A DNA stretch of 14,166 nucleotides from Clostridia bacterium (GTDB taxonomy: Bacteria; Bacillota; Clostridia; Oscillospirales; CAG-272): NCBI GenBank assembly GCA_017408535.1, contig JAFQUL010000095.1:1-14166 (forward strand), given 5' to 3'. Below, piece by piece: positions 1 to 7,624 of the stretch; the stretch's first letter is position 1; every line of letters begins with the position of its first letter. Under the pieces are notes generated by a model, which was not told the DNA's origin, searched no databases, and saw only the letters and a program-made list of their open reading frames with translations. The position numbers and the translations under genes are program-made.

Positions 1-381
1 AAGGAACTCCTCGCCGAGGCAGTCGATGACGGGCATTGTCACGTCAGAGAGCCACACGTCTGCAAGGATCGCTCCCGCAGCCGCAAGAGAGTCGATGGGC
101 TTTGAGAAAAGCATACAGGCCGGCTGACGCTTCATTGAGCAGGCACAGTAGATAACAAGGCCGCCGGTGGTGGAGCCGATAGTCTGAGGGAGGCAAAGAG
201 CCTTGCCTGCCATCTGCTTTCCAAAAAGATCTTTATTATTCTGGTCACCGCAGGTTGCGGTCTTGTCGCCGAACTGAAGTGCCTTCTGGAAAGATGCGAG
301 AGTGTTAAGCCCCTCGTGGGAAACTACTGCAGGTGCGGTAACGCTTCCTGCGGCTATTACTCTGCCTTTGAATTCTCTCAT
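1..381 (-). CDS. Aconitase X small subunit (swivel domain, DUF126), 3' end missing
   Basis: This encodes the small swivelling-domain subunit of a two-subunit aconitase X (AcnX) hydro-lyase. The 127 visible codons start MREFKGRVIAAGSV. They contain the family's glycine/serine loop GSTTGG (residues 69-74), whose serine position is expected to act as catalytic base, and the downstream KPIDSLAAAGAILAD and MPVIDCLGEEFL blocks typical of DUF126 proteins. Family members run about 130-145 residues, so only a short tail is missing beyond the window edge. The start codon lies one base after the stop of the large subunit and has a GGGAGG ribosome site at 390-395 inside that gene, which points to translational coupling and 1:1 assembly. 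Characterised AcnX enzymes dehydrate cis-3-hydroxy-L-proline (bacteria) or mevalonate 5-phosphate (archaea); the substrate here is unknown. The family call is firm. Confidence 0.88.
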   Translation of the reverse strand, partial: MREFKGRVIAAGSVTAPAVVSHEGLNTLASFQKALQFGDKTATCGDQNNKDLFGKQMAGKALCLPQTIGSTTGGLVIYCACSMKRQPACMLFSKPIDSLAAAGAILADVWLSDVTMPVIDCLGEEFL

Positions 382-382
382 C

Positions 383-1657
383 TTATTTGCCTCCCTTCGT
401 GATCTGTACCAGTATCTCATCGTCGGTGTAATAACGGGCGGTGGTATAGGTACGGAGCTTATTACTTGAGGTGATGACCGGCATTTTACCGGACAGAGGG
501 TTGTTCATATACATAAGGGGACAGATATAAGAGGTGATAACACCGGTAGCCTTAAGTCTTGCCGCATACTCGGTCTTTTCAAACTCCTTCAGTACTGCGG
601 GAGCGGCGGTAAACACCGTGGGGATAACGACCTTTTTGTTGCCTGCCGCCTTAAGAGACGCCTCTACCTTGTCGGTCCAATCCTTAAGCTGCTCAAGAGA
701 CATATGGGGACAGCCCATGAAGCAAAGCTTGGGCTTTGCTTCAAGATCCTTCCACATAATGGGATACTCGCGGTATACTCTCTCAAGCTCCGCATCGTCT
801 ATTACGTAGGTCTTTGCGCCCTCGCAGATAAGACTGCGGCCGCTTTCCTTTGCCTCGGGAGTGAGATTGTCGATATGATAGAGACCCACCGCGCCGTTGG
901 ATGCGGTTGCCGCGCCGAAATCCTTAAGATAGGTGCAGGCGCTGTCATCAAGCTCATCGCCCAGCCACTTGTCAAGTCCGATAACGTAGGGGACCTCCTC
1001 CATTACCTTCATACCAATGGCAGAGCCGAGAAGCTGTGCCTCCGGCTTCTTAGTAGTTTTTATCTCGACGGTCCATGTGGCACGTCTTCCCTCATCGGTA
1101 AGGAGACCAAAATAAGGAACATAGCCTACTACAGAGCCCATAATATCCATAATACCCGAGTTTCTGTTACAACGGGCACCGAGAACTGAGTTTGCATATA
1201 CTACCGCAGAGGACTCTGCCCAAGAGAGTACGTCACCCTTCTCCGGTTTATTGCCTACCTCATCCATATAGCAGGCACAGGTAAAGGCATCCTTATCCAT
1301 AAGGCCAAGCTTTGAAAGCTGCTTTTCATAAAAGTCCTGACGGGAATACATAAATTTATTAAAAATGAAATTCTGGATAAAGTTTGCGGGAACCTTCTTA
1401 TCAAGGGGACGGGGGTCCACCGAGAAGGTCTGCTTTGACACGTCGCCAGAGGCAATAAGCTGATCCATCAGCTCATATACCGGTCCCAGAGCCTTAAGAC
1501 CGAAGGAGGTGACAAGGTGATTGTGCTTTCCGGTGACGGGCACCATCTTTTCAGCACCGAATACCTCGCCGTATTTGATAAGGGTCTTCATGACCTTGGC
1601 AAGAGTCTCACCCGACTTACCGTCAAGTATATCCTGCTGTTCTTTAGTTAAGATCAC
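383..1657 (-). CDS. Aconitase X large/catalytic subunit (DUF521)
   Basis: This is the catalytic, Fe-S-binding subunit of aconitase X, 424 residues, within the usual range for stand-alone large subunits. Family landmarks are WAESSAVVYANSVLGAR (146-162), GCPHMS (315-320) and a C-terminal hydro-lyase block. C127 (in FTC), C316 (in GCPH) and C379 (in YIC) fall where I expect the three cluster cysteines; this assignment is from memory of the family and unverified. Two positions are odd: the usual GART-N-R reads GARCNR, and the usual TNSGKxxHY near the end reads TSSNKLRTY. The substrate may therefore not be the known cis-3-hydroxy-L-proline. The start is GTG at 1657, chosen because AAAGGAG (1667-1673) sits 9 nt upstream and no better start is near. 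It lies third in the operon, after the flavoenzyme and before the small subunit, and should act in the cytoplasm. Confidence 0.9.
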   Translation of the reverse strand: MILTKEQQDILDGKSGETLAKVMKTLIKYGEVFGAEKMVPVTGKHNHLVTSFGLKALGPVYELMDQLIASGDVSKQTFSVDPRPLDKKVPANFIQNFIFNKFMYSRQDFYEKQLSKLGLMDKDAFTCACYMDEVGNKPEKGDVLSWAESSAVVYANSVLGARCNRNSGIMDIMGSVVGYVPYFGLLTDEGRRATWTVEIKTTKKPEAQLLGSAIGMKVMEEVPYVIGLDKWLGDELDDSACTYLKDFGAATASNGAVGLYHIDNLTPEAKESGRSLICEGAKTYVIDDAELERVYREYPIMWKDLEAKPKLCFMGCPHMSLEQLKDWTDKVEASLKAAGNKKVVIPTVFTAAPAVLKEFEKTEYAARLKATGVITSYICPLMYMNNPLSGKMPVITSSNKLRTYTTARYYTDDEILVQITKGGK

Positions 1658-1675
1658 TGTTATAATCTCCTTTCA

Positions 1676-3742
1676 TTACAGCTTCATTGCTACGTCCCAG
1701 GCCTGCCAGATAACGGTGCGAAGGCTTCCCACCTGCTTGGCATCGCCTATAACGTGAACGCCCTTATCAGCTATCGGGGCAGGAGTGTAGCCTGCGCATA
1801 CTATAACGCTGTCACAGGCAAGCTCGGTGAGAGTGCCGTCCTTTGACTTGACGGTAACTCCGTCCTCTCTGATCTCGCTGACAGAGCTTTCAAGATAAAC
1901 GGGGGTCCCATTAAGCTTAAAATAATCTCTGAGGTAGCTGGTATTTGCAAGGCAGATCTTGTCAGACACGATAAGATCGTTCTTCATCTCAACGATGCTG
2001 ACCTCCTTACCCTCAAGGGAAAGCTGATATGCTATCTCACAGCCGGTAAGACCGCCGCCGATAACAACGACCTTATCACCTGCAGCTTTTCTGCCAAGCA
2101 GATGATCTATCGCTTCAACCGAATGTTCAATACCCTTGATGGGAAGCTTTCTCGCCTTTGCACCGGTAGCAACTATGACCTCGTCAGCACCCAGCTCCCT
2201 TACATCCTTTACCTCGGTGTTAAGCTTTATCTCTATCTCGGGATACTTTCTGATCTCTCTCTCGTACCAGGCAATAAGTGCCTTGTCCTTCTCCTTAAAG
2301 GAGGGTGCGGCCGCGGCGATAAAGACACCGCCCAGCTTATCCGACTTTTCGTAAAGAGTAACGGTATGTCCCCTCTTTGCAGAGACGATAGCCGCCTCCA
2401 TACCGCCGATACCGCCGCCGATAACGGCGATCTTCTTCTGCTTCTTTGCCTTTTCTATGTAATACTTATCAGACTGCATTACTCTGGGGTCAAGAGCACA
2501 GCGGGCAATATGGCTGGCGTCGTATATCGACTGTGCGTTGGCAACACCCTTATAGTGAGCCATATTAAAGCAGGCATTGTGACAGCAGATGCAAGGGCGG
2601 ATATCCTCAAGTCGGTCCTCAAGAAGCTTGGTGATCCACTCAGAGTCAGCAAGAAACTGTCTTGCCACACCCATTGCGTCTATCCTGCCTTCTGCTATAG
2701 CCTGAGCACCTACCTCTGGCTCCATACGGCCGGCACATACTACCGGGATATTTACAAATTTCTTAATATGAGCTACGTCCTCAAGATTGCAGTTCTGAGG
2801 CATATACATGGGGGGATGAGCCCAGTACCAGGAGTCGTAGGTACCGTTGTCGGCGTTGAGCATATCGTATCCGGCTTCCTCAAGGTACTTAGCCGCCTTT
2901 TCGCTCTCCTCCATGCCTCGTCCGATCTCGGTATACTCTTCTCCCGGAAGTGCTCCTACGCAGAAGTCCTTGACCTTGGACTCAACGGAATAACGGAGTG
3001 AAACGGGATAATCCTTGCCGCAGCGATCCTTTATAGCCTTGACGATGTCGGTGGCAAAGCGGTATCTGTTTTCAAAGGATCCGCCGTACTTGTCGGTACG
3101 CTTATTTGTGTATTCAAGAGTAAACTGGTCAAGGAGGTAACCCTCGTGTACTGCGTGTACCTCAACGCCGTCTACTCCCGCCTCTTTACAGAGCAGTGCG
3201 GTCTTCGCAAAGGCCTCTACTATCTCCTCTATCTCCTTTACGGTAATGGCACGGCACTTTACCTTGTCCGACCAACGTGAGGGAAGCTCGCTGGGAGATG
3301 CACTCTGGTAGGGAATGTTGATTATCGGCTTGATAAGATCTCTTACCACCGGCATATTGTGAAGCATTACCAGTGGAGTGGGAATTGCCCAGGAGCGACC
3401 CATACCTGCAGTGATCTGCACGAAGAGCTTTGCTCCCGTCTTGTGTATCTCCTCCATGAATTCCTTCAGCTCAGCGAACATCTTCTTGTTCTGATAGAGC
3501 CACTGACCCATAAAGGTACTCTTTATAGGCGCAATACCGGGTATAATGAGACCTACGTTGTTGTTTGCTTTTTCAAGGAAGAACTTTGCCGCCTCGCGGT
3601 CAAAATGGTTGCCCGTATGCTCCATCCATCCGAAAAGAGAGGTACCGCCCATAGGACACATAACTATGCGGTTCTTGATCTCAACGTTACCTATCTTCCA
3701 GGGAGTAAACAGAGCCTCGTACTTGGGATCCGCTTTATTCAT
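1676..3742 (-). CDS. Old Yellow Enzyme-family NADH:flavin / 2-enoate-type reductase (FMN, 4Fe-4S, FAD)
   Basis: This 688-residue cytoplasmic flavoenzyme has the architecture of 2,4-dienoyl-CoA reductase, 2-enoate reductase and bile-acid BaiCD/BaiH. Residues 1-375 form an OYE TIM barrel for FMN, with HAVHEGYLLDQF (196-207; H196 and H199 are the candidate substrate-orienting pair) and YGGSFENR (219-226). A 4Fe-4S motif follows with C384, C387, C391 and C415. The FAD/NAD(P) half has dinucleotide motifs at GGGIGG (442-447) and GGGLTG (562-567). Members reduce activated C=C bonds with NAD(P)H, or run as dehydrogenases. The last cluster cysteine is 24 residues from the third rather than the usual dozen or so. 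The gene starts 21 nt after the hydrolase stop, with a GGAGG site, and its stop is 18 nt before the aconitase X gene, so it is operonic. The substrate is unknown; an enoate or imine made by the aconitase X partner is a reasonable inference. Confidence 0.88.
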   Translation of the reverse strand: MNKADPKYEALFTPWKIGNVEIKNRIVMCPMGGTSLFGWMEHTGNHFDREAAKFFLEKANNNVGLIIPGIAPIKSTFMGQWLYQNKKMFAELKEFMEEIHKTGAKLFVQITAGMGRSWAIPTPLVMLHNMPVVRDLIKPIINIPYQSASPSELPSRWSDKVKCRAITVKEIEEIVEAFAKTALLCKEAGVDGVEVHAVHEGYLLDQFTLEYTNKRTDKYGGSFENRYRFATDIVKAIKDRCGKDYPVSLRYSVESKVKDFCVGALPGEEYTEIGRGMEESEKAAKYLEEAGYDMLNADNGTYDSWYWAHPPMYMPQNCNLEDVAHIKKFVNIPVVCAGRMEPEVGAQAIAEGRIDAMGVARQFLADSEWITKLLEDRLEDIRPCICCHNACFNMAHYKGVANAQSIYDASHIARCALDPRVMQSDKYYIEKAKKQKKIAVIGGGIGGMEAAIVSAKRGHTVTLYEKSDKLGGVFIAAAAPSFKEKDKALIAWYEREIRKYPEIEIKLNTEVKDVRELGADEVIVATGAKARKLPIKGIEHSVEAIDHLLGRKAAGDKVVVIGGGLTGCEIAYQLSLEGKEVSIVEMKNDLIVSDKICLANTSYLRDYFKLNGTPVYLESSVSEIREDGVTVKSKDGTLTELACDSVIVCAGYTPAPIADKGVHVIGDAKQVGSLRTVIWQAWDVAMKL

Positions 3743-3763
3743 ATCTATTTCCTCCGAAAAAAA

Positions 3764-6283
3764 TTACTTACCTTTTTTAACTGTATAGACCCCGCCGGGA
3801 ACGGTATCAAACTTAACGGTGATGCCCTCAAGAGTCATATCTCCATCAGGACCGCTGATAATGATCTCGCCCTCATAGGGGTTATGGAGACGGCACTCGC
3901 CGCCAAGAGTAGAGGTGATCTCACAGAAGGTCATATCTCCATTCTCACATGCAGCCTCCACCTTGAAGCCGTCACGTGCCCAGAGGCAGAACTGTGCCCC
4001 GTTATTCTTATCCCATGCAGGGAACAAATAGATAACACCCGGAGCCGCAGGTGCACCGCCGGTACACTGCATTAGACCAAGCTGAAGTCCTGCCGCCGCA
4101 TTGCCGAGACGCTGTGCAGAGATAGCGTTTACTCCCTCACGGGCAGTAAGGCGGTTAGCATAGGGGGCCTTACGGCCGTTTGCATCATACCAGCAATGTT
4201 CCTCAGCGGCGGTGATGCATCTGAGCTGTCCTGACATTGCGGTAATGAGACGGGAATTGTCCCCCATTATAGCCCACATTCGGGGAGCACCGGACATTTC
4301 GTCAGTACCGGTCCTCTCGTCAGCGTCCTTATTTATAAGATTATAGGTATTTACACCTATACGGTACAGTTCGGGATTCTTGTATTTCGTCTCAAGAGTA
4401 CAGAGATCCAGGTGAACCAGAGGATATGATGCGGCGCCGATACGAGGGAATGGCCAACCGTCGCCCGGAGCAAATATCCAGAACTCAGGATCATCTGCCA
4501 GTTCTTTCTGTTCTTTCGGAATATCGCTGCGCTTGTTGGTGGGAATATCGGTAAGATTATCCAGAATCTCCTGCCACAGGTATATCTTGTCCTCGTCTAT
4601 ACCAAGTATTTTAGCGCACTCGATACCTACTCTGAATATACCGTGCATAGCAGTAATAGAACCGCAGGAATCGTAAGCACCCCAGTTGGACTCACCGTCG
4701 GTAGTACCGTATATATGGTATTTTCCGTCAGCCACGTGAGGATACTTGGGGTATACTTCCTTGGTGGTACCCGGATAGGTACGGAAGAACTCACAGATCT
4801 TGCTGATCATGGGGTACGCCTTTTCACGAAGATACTCCTTGTCACCGGTATACGCATATCTCAGATAGTAGTGGTATCCAAGGAACGCGGCACTGGAGAA
4901 GAAATGAGTACACCAGGCGTAGGGACGCTTTTCACCGGTATTGAGAAAATCCCAGCGGGACTCGTGCTTCATACCGTACATAGAAAGAGCTTTAAGCTCA
5001 TCAGAGCATTTATCAAAGCTGTCAGGACCGCGGTCAAGGATAAAGTTTCTGAACTCCTCCTCGAGCTCCTCGGGAATAGGCTCGGGACCGAGAACGTGCA
5101 TCGTCTCAAAGAGGTAGATTCCCTCTGCTCCGAAATGCTGTCTGGCAGCAGTTTCAAGGCGGTCTTTGCAGTTATAATACATATTGAGATAGGGGTCTAT
5201 CAGCTCGGGATGTCCTGAGGGAAGTATAGCATTATAGGTAAGAGTAATATTGTTCCACCACTGCATAGCGCCCCAGTGACGCTTGTCACCTCTGGGGCTA
5301 AAGAGCAGTCCCCCGAAATTGGGAGCGTATTGTGCATTTCTTGAACAGGAATTCATTATATAGAGGAAATACTGATAGTGTGTCTCAAGTATCTCCGCCT
5401 CCGGAAAACCGGAAAGAGAAATGTATGACTTGCTCCAGAAATCATGCCAGAAATCGGTATGAACAGCAAGCATACGGACATATCCGGTCTCAGCGGCCTT
5501 AATTACCTTTTCCGTTGCCTCACCGGCAACGTCATACTCGGGATCAAATGATGCGGCAGAGGAGATATACAGATAAAATTCTCCTCTCTCAGCGGGCATA
5601 CACATACGCATCTCATATTCACCGGAAGCGCCGAAGCCGCACATATCCTCGGGAAGGATACGCTTTGTGCCGTTGTTCTCATCGCTGACACGGGAGATCA
5701 TATCTCTGCCGACTATTTTTACCGCAACGGCGGATGAGCAGTAGTATTCCTCCTCACGGAATACCTGTCTGAGGATACAAACGTCTCCCCTGCGCTCAAG
5801 ATAAGAGCGGGCGGTGTGCTTCGGCATAGTCTCCACCTCAGCGGCACGGAGAAGTCTCAACTTTGCGGCAGTTTCGGTAGGCTTATCCCGCATATCGGAT
5901 ACCTTAAAGGCGAATACATCATCTGCCGCGGCAAAGCTCTCCACCTCGACACCGTGAGCGGCAATACGTGCAACCGCATCGTATACGTCAAGATGCTCTT
6001 TGGTCTCACTGTCAAAAACGTCGGGACCGTAGCCAACGAAGGCGATATCAAAATAAGCACAGGCGTAACCGTAGTCTCTGTGCTCCTCGTGGAAGGCGGC
6101 AGTCCTTGGACCGCTGGCAAATACGTCACCGCGGTTGATCTGAAGCTTGATAGCATCGGGGGAAGTCCATATAAGAGAGCCCATACGGCCGTTACCTATG
6201 GGAAGCCCTTCCTCACAGCGTTCTGCCGGTCCGTCATAGTGAAGGTCAGCCCGGTTTACAAGTTCCCTGATATTTATTTTCAT
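3764..6283 (-). CDS. Cytoplasmic six-hairpin glycoside hydrolase, GH95-like (DUF5703-type N-terminus)
   Basis: An 839-residue putative glycoside hydrolase resembling the alpha-L-fucosidase family GH95. The N-terminal beta domain has the recognisable LPIGNGRMGSLIW (27-39) followed by LQINRGDVFA (47-56). The (alpha/alpha)6 domain carries WWNNITLTYNAILPSGHPEL (342-361) and HYYLRYAYTGDKEYLREKAYP (471-491), and the C-terminal beta domain has IYLFPAWDKNNG (751-762) and WARDGFKVE (768-776). E531 in DGESNWGAYD is the best candidate for the catalytic acid by position; this is not proven. There is no signal peptide, so it acts on an imported glycoside rather than polymer outside the cell. It is the first gene of its operon, with a strong AAGGAGG site (6291-6297) 7 nt before the ATG and a consensus promoter. 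Overall similarity to true GH95 is remote, so an uncharacterised sister family is possible and the sugar specificity is open. Confidence 0.72.
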   Translation of the reverse strand: MKINIRELVNRADLHYDGPAERCEEGLPIGNGRMGSLIWTSPDAIKLQINRGDVFASGPRTAAFHEEHRDYGYACAYFDIAFVGYGPDVFDSETKEHLDVYDAVARIAAHGVEVESFAAADDVFAFKVSDMRDKPTETAAKLRLLRAAEVETMPKHTARSYLERRGDVCILRQVFREEEYYCSSAVAVKIVGRDMISRVSDENNGTKRILPEDMCGFGASGEYEMRMCMPAERGEFYLYISSAASFDPEYDVAGEATEKVIKAAETGYVRMLAVHTDFWHDFWSKSYISLSGFPEAEILETHYQYFLYIMNSCSRNAQYAPNFGGLLFSPRGDKRHWGAMQWWNNITLTYNAILPSGHPELIDPYLNMYYNCKDRLETAARQHFGAEGIYLFETMHVLGPEPIPEELEEEFRNFILDRGPDSFDKCSDELKALSMYGMKHESRWDFLNTGEKRPYAWCTHFFSSAAFLGYHYYLRYAYTGDKEYLREKAYPMISKICEFFRTYPGTTKEVYPKYPHVADGKYHIYGTTDGESNWGAYDSCGSITAMHGIFRVGIECAKILGIDEDKIYLWQEILDNLTDIPTNKRSDIPKEQKELADDPEFWIFAPGDGWPFPRIGAASYPLVHLDLCTLETKYKNPELYRIGVNTYNLINKDADERTGTDEMSGAPRMWAIMGDNSRLITAMSGQLRCITAAEEHCWYDANGRKAPYANRLTAREGVNAISAQRLGNAAAGLQLGLMQCTGGAPAAPGVIYLFPAWDKNNGAQFCLWARDGFKVEAACENGDMTFCEITSTLGGECRLHNPYEGEIIISGPDGDMTLEGITVKFDTVPGGVYTVKKGK

Positions 6284-6334
6284 ATAGCATCCTCCTTCCC
6301 CGGGGGGCGATAGTGTTCAAAATGTTCTGTTAAT

Positions 6335-6363
6335 ATTATATCAGTAAAATGATGGGAAATCAA
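6335..6363 (-). promoter_or_regulatory. Sigma-A-type promoter of the hydrolase/oxidoreductase/aconitase X operon
   Basis: On the minus strand, TTGATT (6358-6363) is separated by exactly 17 bases from a perfect TATAAT (6335-6340). Transcription should begin near 6328, giving a leader of about 45 nt with an AAGGAGG ribosome site. The next three genes follow at gaps of 21, 18 and 1 nt with no internal terminator seen, so this promoter probably drives all four. No obvious operator palindrome is present, although CCCCCCGGGG lies in the leader just upstream of the ribosome site. Confidence 0.8.
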
Positions 6364-6375
6364 CAATTATTAAAT

Positions 6376-6403
6376 AACCGCTCCCCAAAAGCGGGAAGCG
6401 GTT
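6376..6403 (-). terminator. Terminator hairpin after the sugar-kinase gene
   Basis: An 11-bp stem (AACCGCTTCCC paired with GGGGAGCGGTT, one G-T wobble) with a 6-nt loop lies 9 nt beyond the stop codon of the kinase gene and just upstream of the next promoter. The following run ATTTAATAATT is only moderately T-rich, so efficiency is uncertain; position and stem strength favour a terminator that insulates the two transcription units. Confidence 0.65.
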
Positions 6404-6412
6404 ATAAATAAA

Positions 6413-7519
6413 TTATTTTGTTATAAGAGAATCAACGTATGCGACCATTTCGTCGTAGTGCTTCTCCATCTCCTCAAGAAGCTTCTTCTGTGCACGGGTA
6501 CGGATAAGGTTATGACCGGGCTTTTTGATCTTGAAGTACACGTCACCGTCGATATAGTCGGTGAGGAAGCGCAGTACAAGCTCAGCCGTCATTACCCAAG
6601 CACCAAGGGGCAGATAGTGGATCTCATTCTCTGTGAGAACATCCTTGACTTCTGATACAAAGCCGTCGGTAAAGAGACGGAACAGCTCCATATTAACACC
6701 GATAAGGGAGGTATCATCCTCATCCTCAGCGGCAGTATTGGCACCGAATCTGATAGCATCTCCGTAATCGTAAAGAACAGAACCGGGCATTACGGTATCA
6801 AGGTCGATGACACAGACAGCCTCACCGGTAACATCGTCGATCATTACGTTATTGAGCTTGGTATCGTTGTGGGTAACTCTAAGGGGAAGCTCGCCTGCCT
6901 CAATAAGATCAACGATCTTGCCCATCTTTTCCTCTCTCTCAAGAAGGAAATCTATCTCTTCCTTTACAGAAGCAACTCTGCCGGCAGGATCTGCTGCAAC
7001 AGACTTCTTAAAGGTCTCAAAACGCTTTTTGGTATTATGGAAGTTGGGAATAGTCTCAACCAGCTTATCTGCGGGGAAGTCAAAGAGGTACTTCTGGAAC
7101 TGTCCGAAGCCTCTGCCTGCCTCGTAAAAATGCTTGGGGTCGGTAATGCTGTTATGAGCGGTAGCCTCCTCAATGAAGTTATCCGCTCTCCAGTGATAAC
7201 CGTCAGATACATAAAGCAACTTATCGTCAAGAGTACGGATAAAACGAAGCACTCTACGGGTGCTGTCAATACCCTTCTCCTTGAGAGTGTTGGCAATATG
7301 TACGGTAACAGCCTCAACGTTGTTCATAAGACCCTCGGGATCCTTGAAAACGTTGGTATTTATACGCTGAAGCACGTAATTGATTATACTTCCGTCATCT
7401 CTCTTACAGGAGATCTTGTATGTTGTATTTATATTTCCTGCGGTAAGCTCCTCCGCGGCAATATACTCACCTTCAAAACGGAAATTCTCTACGACATGCT
7501 TGATTTCATTATAGATCAT
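6413..7519 (-). CDS. NahK-like sugar 1-kinase (APH/choline-kinase fold)
   Basis: A 368-residue cytoplasmic kinase of the phosphotransferase/APH fold that resembles N-acetylhexosamine 1-kinase (NahK), which phosphorylates the anomeric carbon of GlcNAc/GalNAc in mucin and milk-sugar salvage. The catalytic loop reads THNDTKLNNV (216-225; H217, D219 and N224 are expected to be catalytic or metal-binding). It is followed by VIDLDTVMPG (237-246), in which D239 or D241 corresponds to the magnesium-binding DFG-like position, and YDYGDAIR. The length matches NahK (about 360). I chose the ATG at 7519 because GAGGATTGCT precedes it; an in-frame GTG at 7561 has no ribosome site and lies only about 11 nt from the predicted transcription start. 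It has its own promoter and terminator. No lacto-N-biose phosphorylase or epimerase is in the window, so the exact sugar is not settled. Confidence 0.78.
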   Translation of the reverse strand: MIYNEIKHVVENFRFEGEYIAAEELTAGNINTTYKISCKRDDGSIINYVLQRINTNVFKDPEGLMNNVEAVTVHIANTLKEKGIDSTRRVLRFIRTLDDKLLYVSDGYHWRADNFIEEATAHNSITDPKHFYEAGRGFGQFQKYLFDFPADKLVETIPNFHNTKKRFETFKKSVAADPAGRVASVKEEIDFLLEREEKMGKIVDLIEAGELPLRVTHNDTKLNNVMIDDVTGEAVCVIDLDTVMPGSVLYDYGDAIRFGANTAAEDEDDTSLIGVNMELFRLFTDGFVSEVKDVLTENEIHYLPLGAWVMTAELVLRFLTDYIDGDVYFKIKKPGHNLIRTRAQKKLLEEMEKHYDEMVAYVDSLITK

Positions 7520-7578
7520 AGCAATCCTCGCTAATACATAGTATTTGGACAGCTGAAGCACTCAGCATACCACTATTA

Positions 7579-7607
7579 ATTGTACCACTTATGGCAGCAA
7601 TTGTCAA
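7579..7607 (-). promoter_or_regulatory. Near-consensus sigma-A promoter of the sugar-kinase gene
   Basis: TTGACA (7602-7607) and TACAAT (7579-7584) on the minus strand are separated by 17 bases. The -35 box is perfect and the -10 differs from consensus at one base. It lies between the permease stop (7625) and the kinase start (7519), so the kinase is transcribed separately from the upstream gene at a potentially high basal level. Confidence 0.82.
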
Positions 7608-7624
7608 GTATAGCCACCTCATAA

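Noticed and set aside
383..1657. TCA-cycle aconitase or isopropylmalate dehydratase
   Set aside because: The size, two-gene layout and DUF521/DUF126 motifs fit aconitase X; the long four-domain aconitase pattern is absent.
2102..3001. Open frame of 299 codons on the plus strand
   Set aside because: It is antisense to the well-supported flavoenzyme gene, has no ribosome site or recognisable protein motif, and is explained by codon bias on the opposite strand.
7520..7561. Longer start (GTG) for the sugar kinase
   Set aside because: It has no ribosome site and lies about 11 nt from the predicted transcription start, while ATG at 7519 has GAGG at proper spacing and gives the usual family length.
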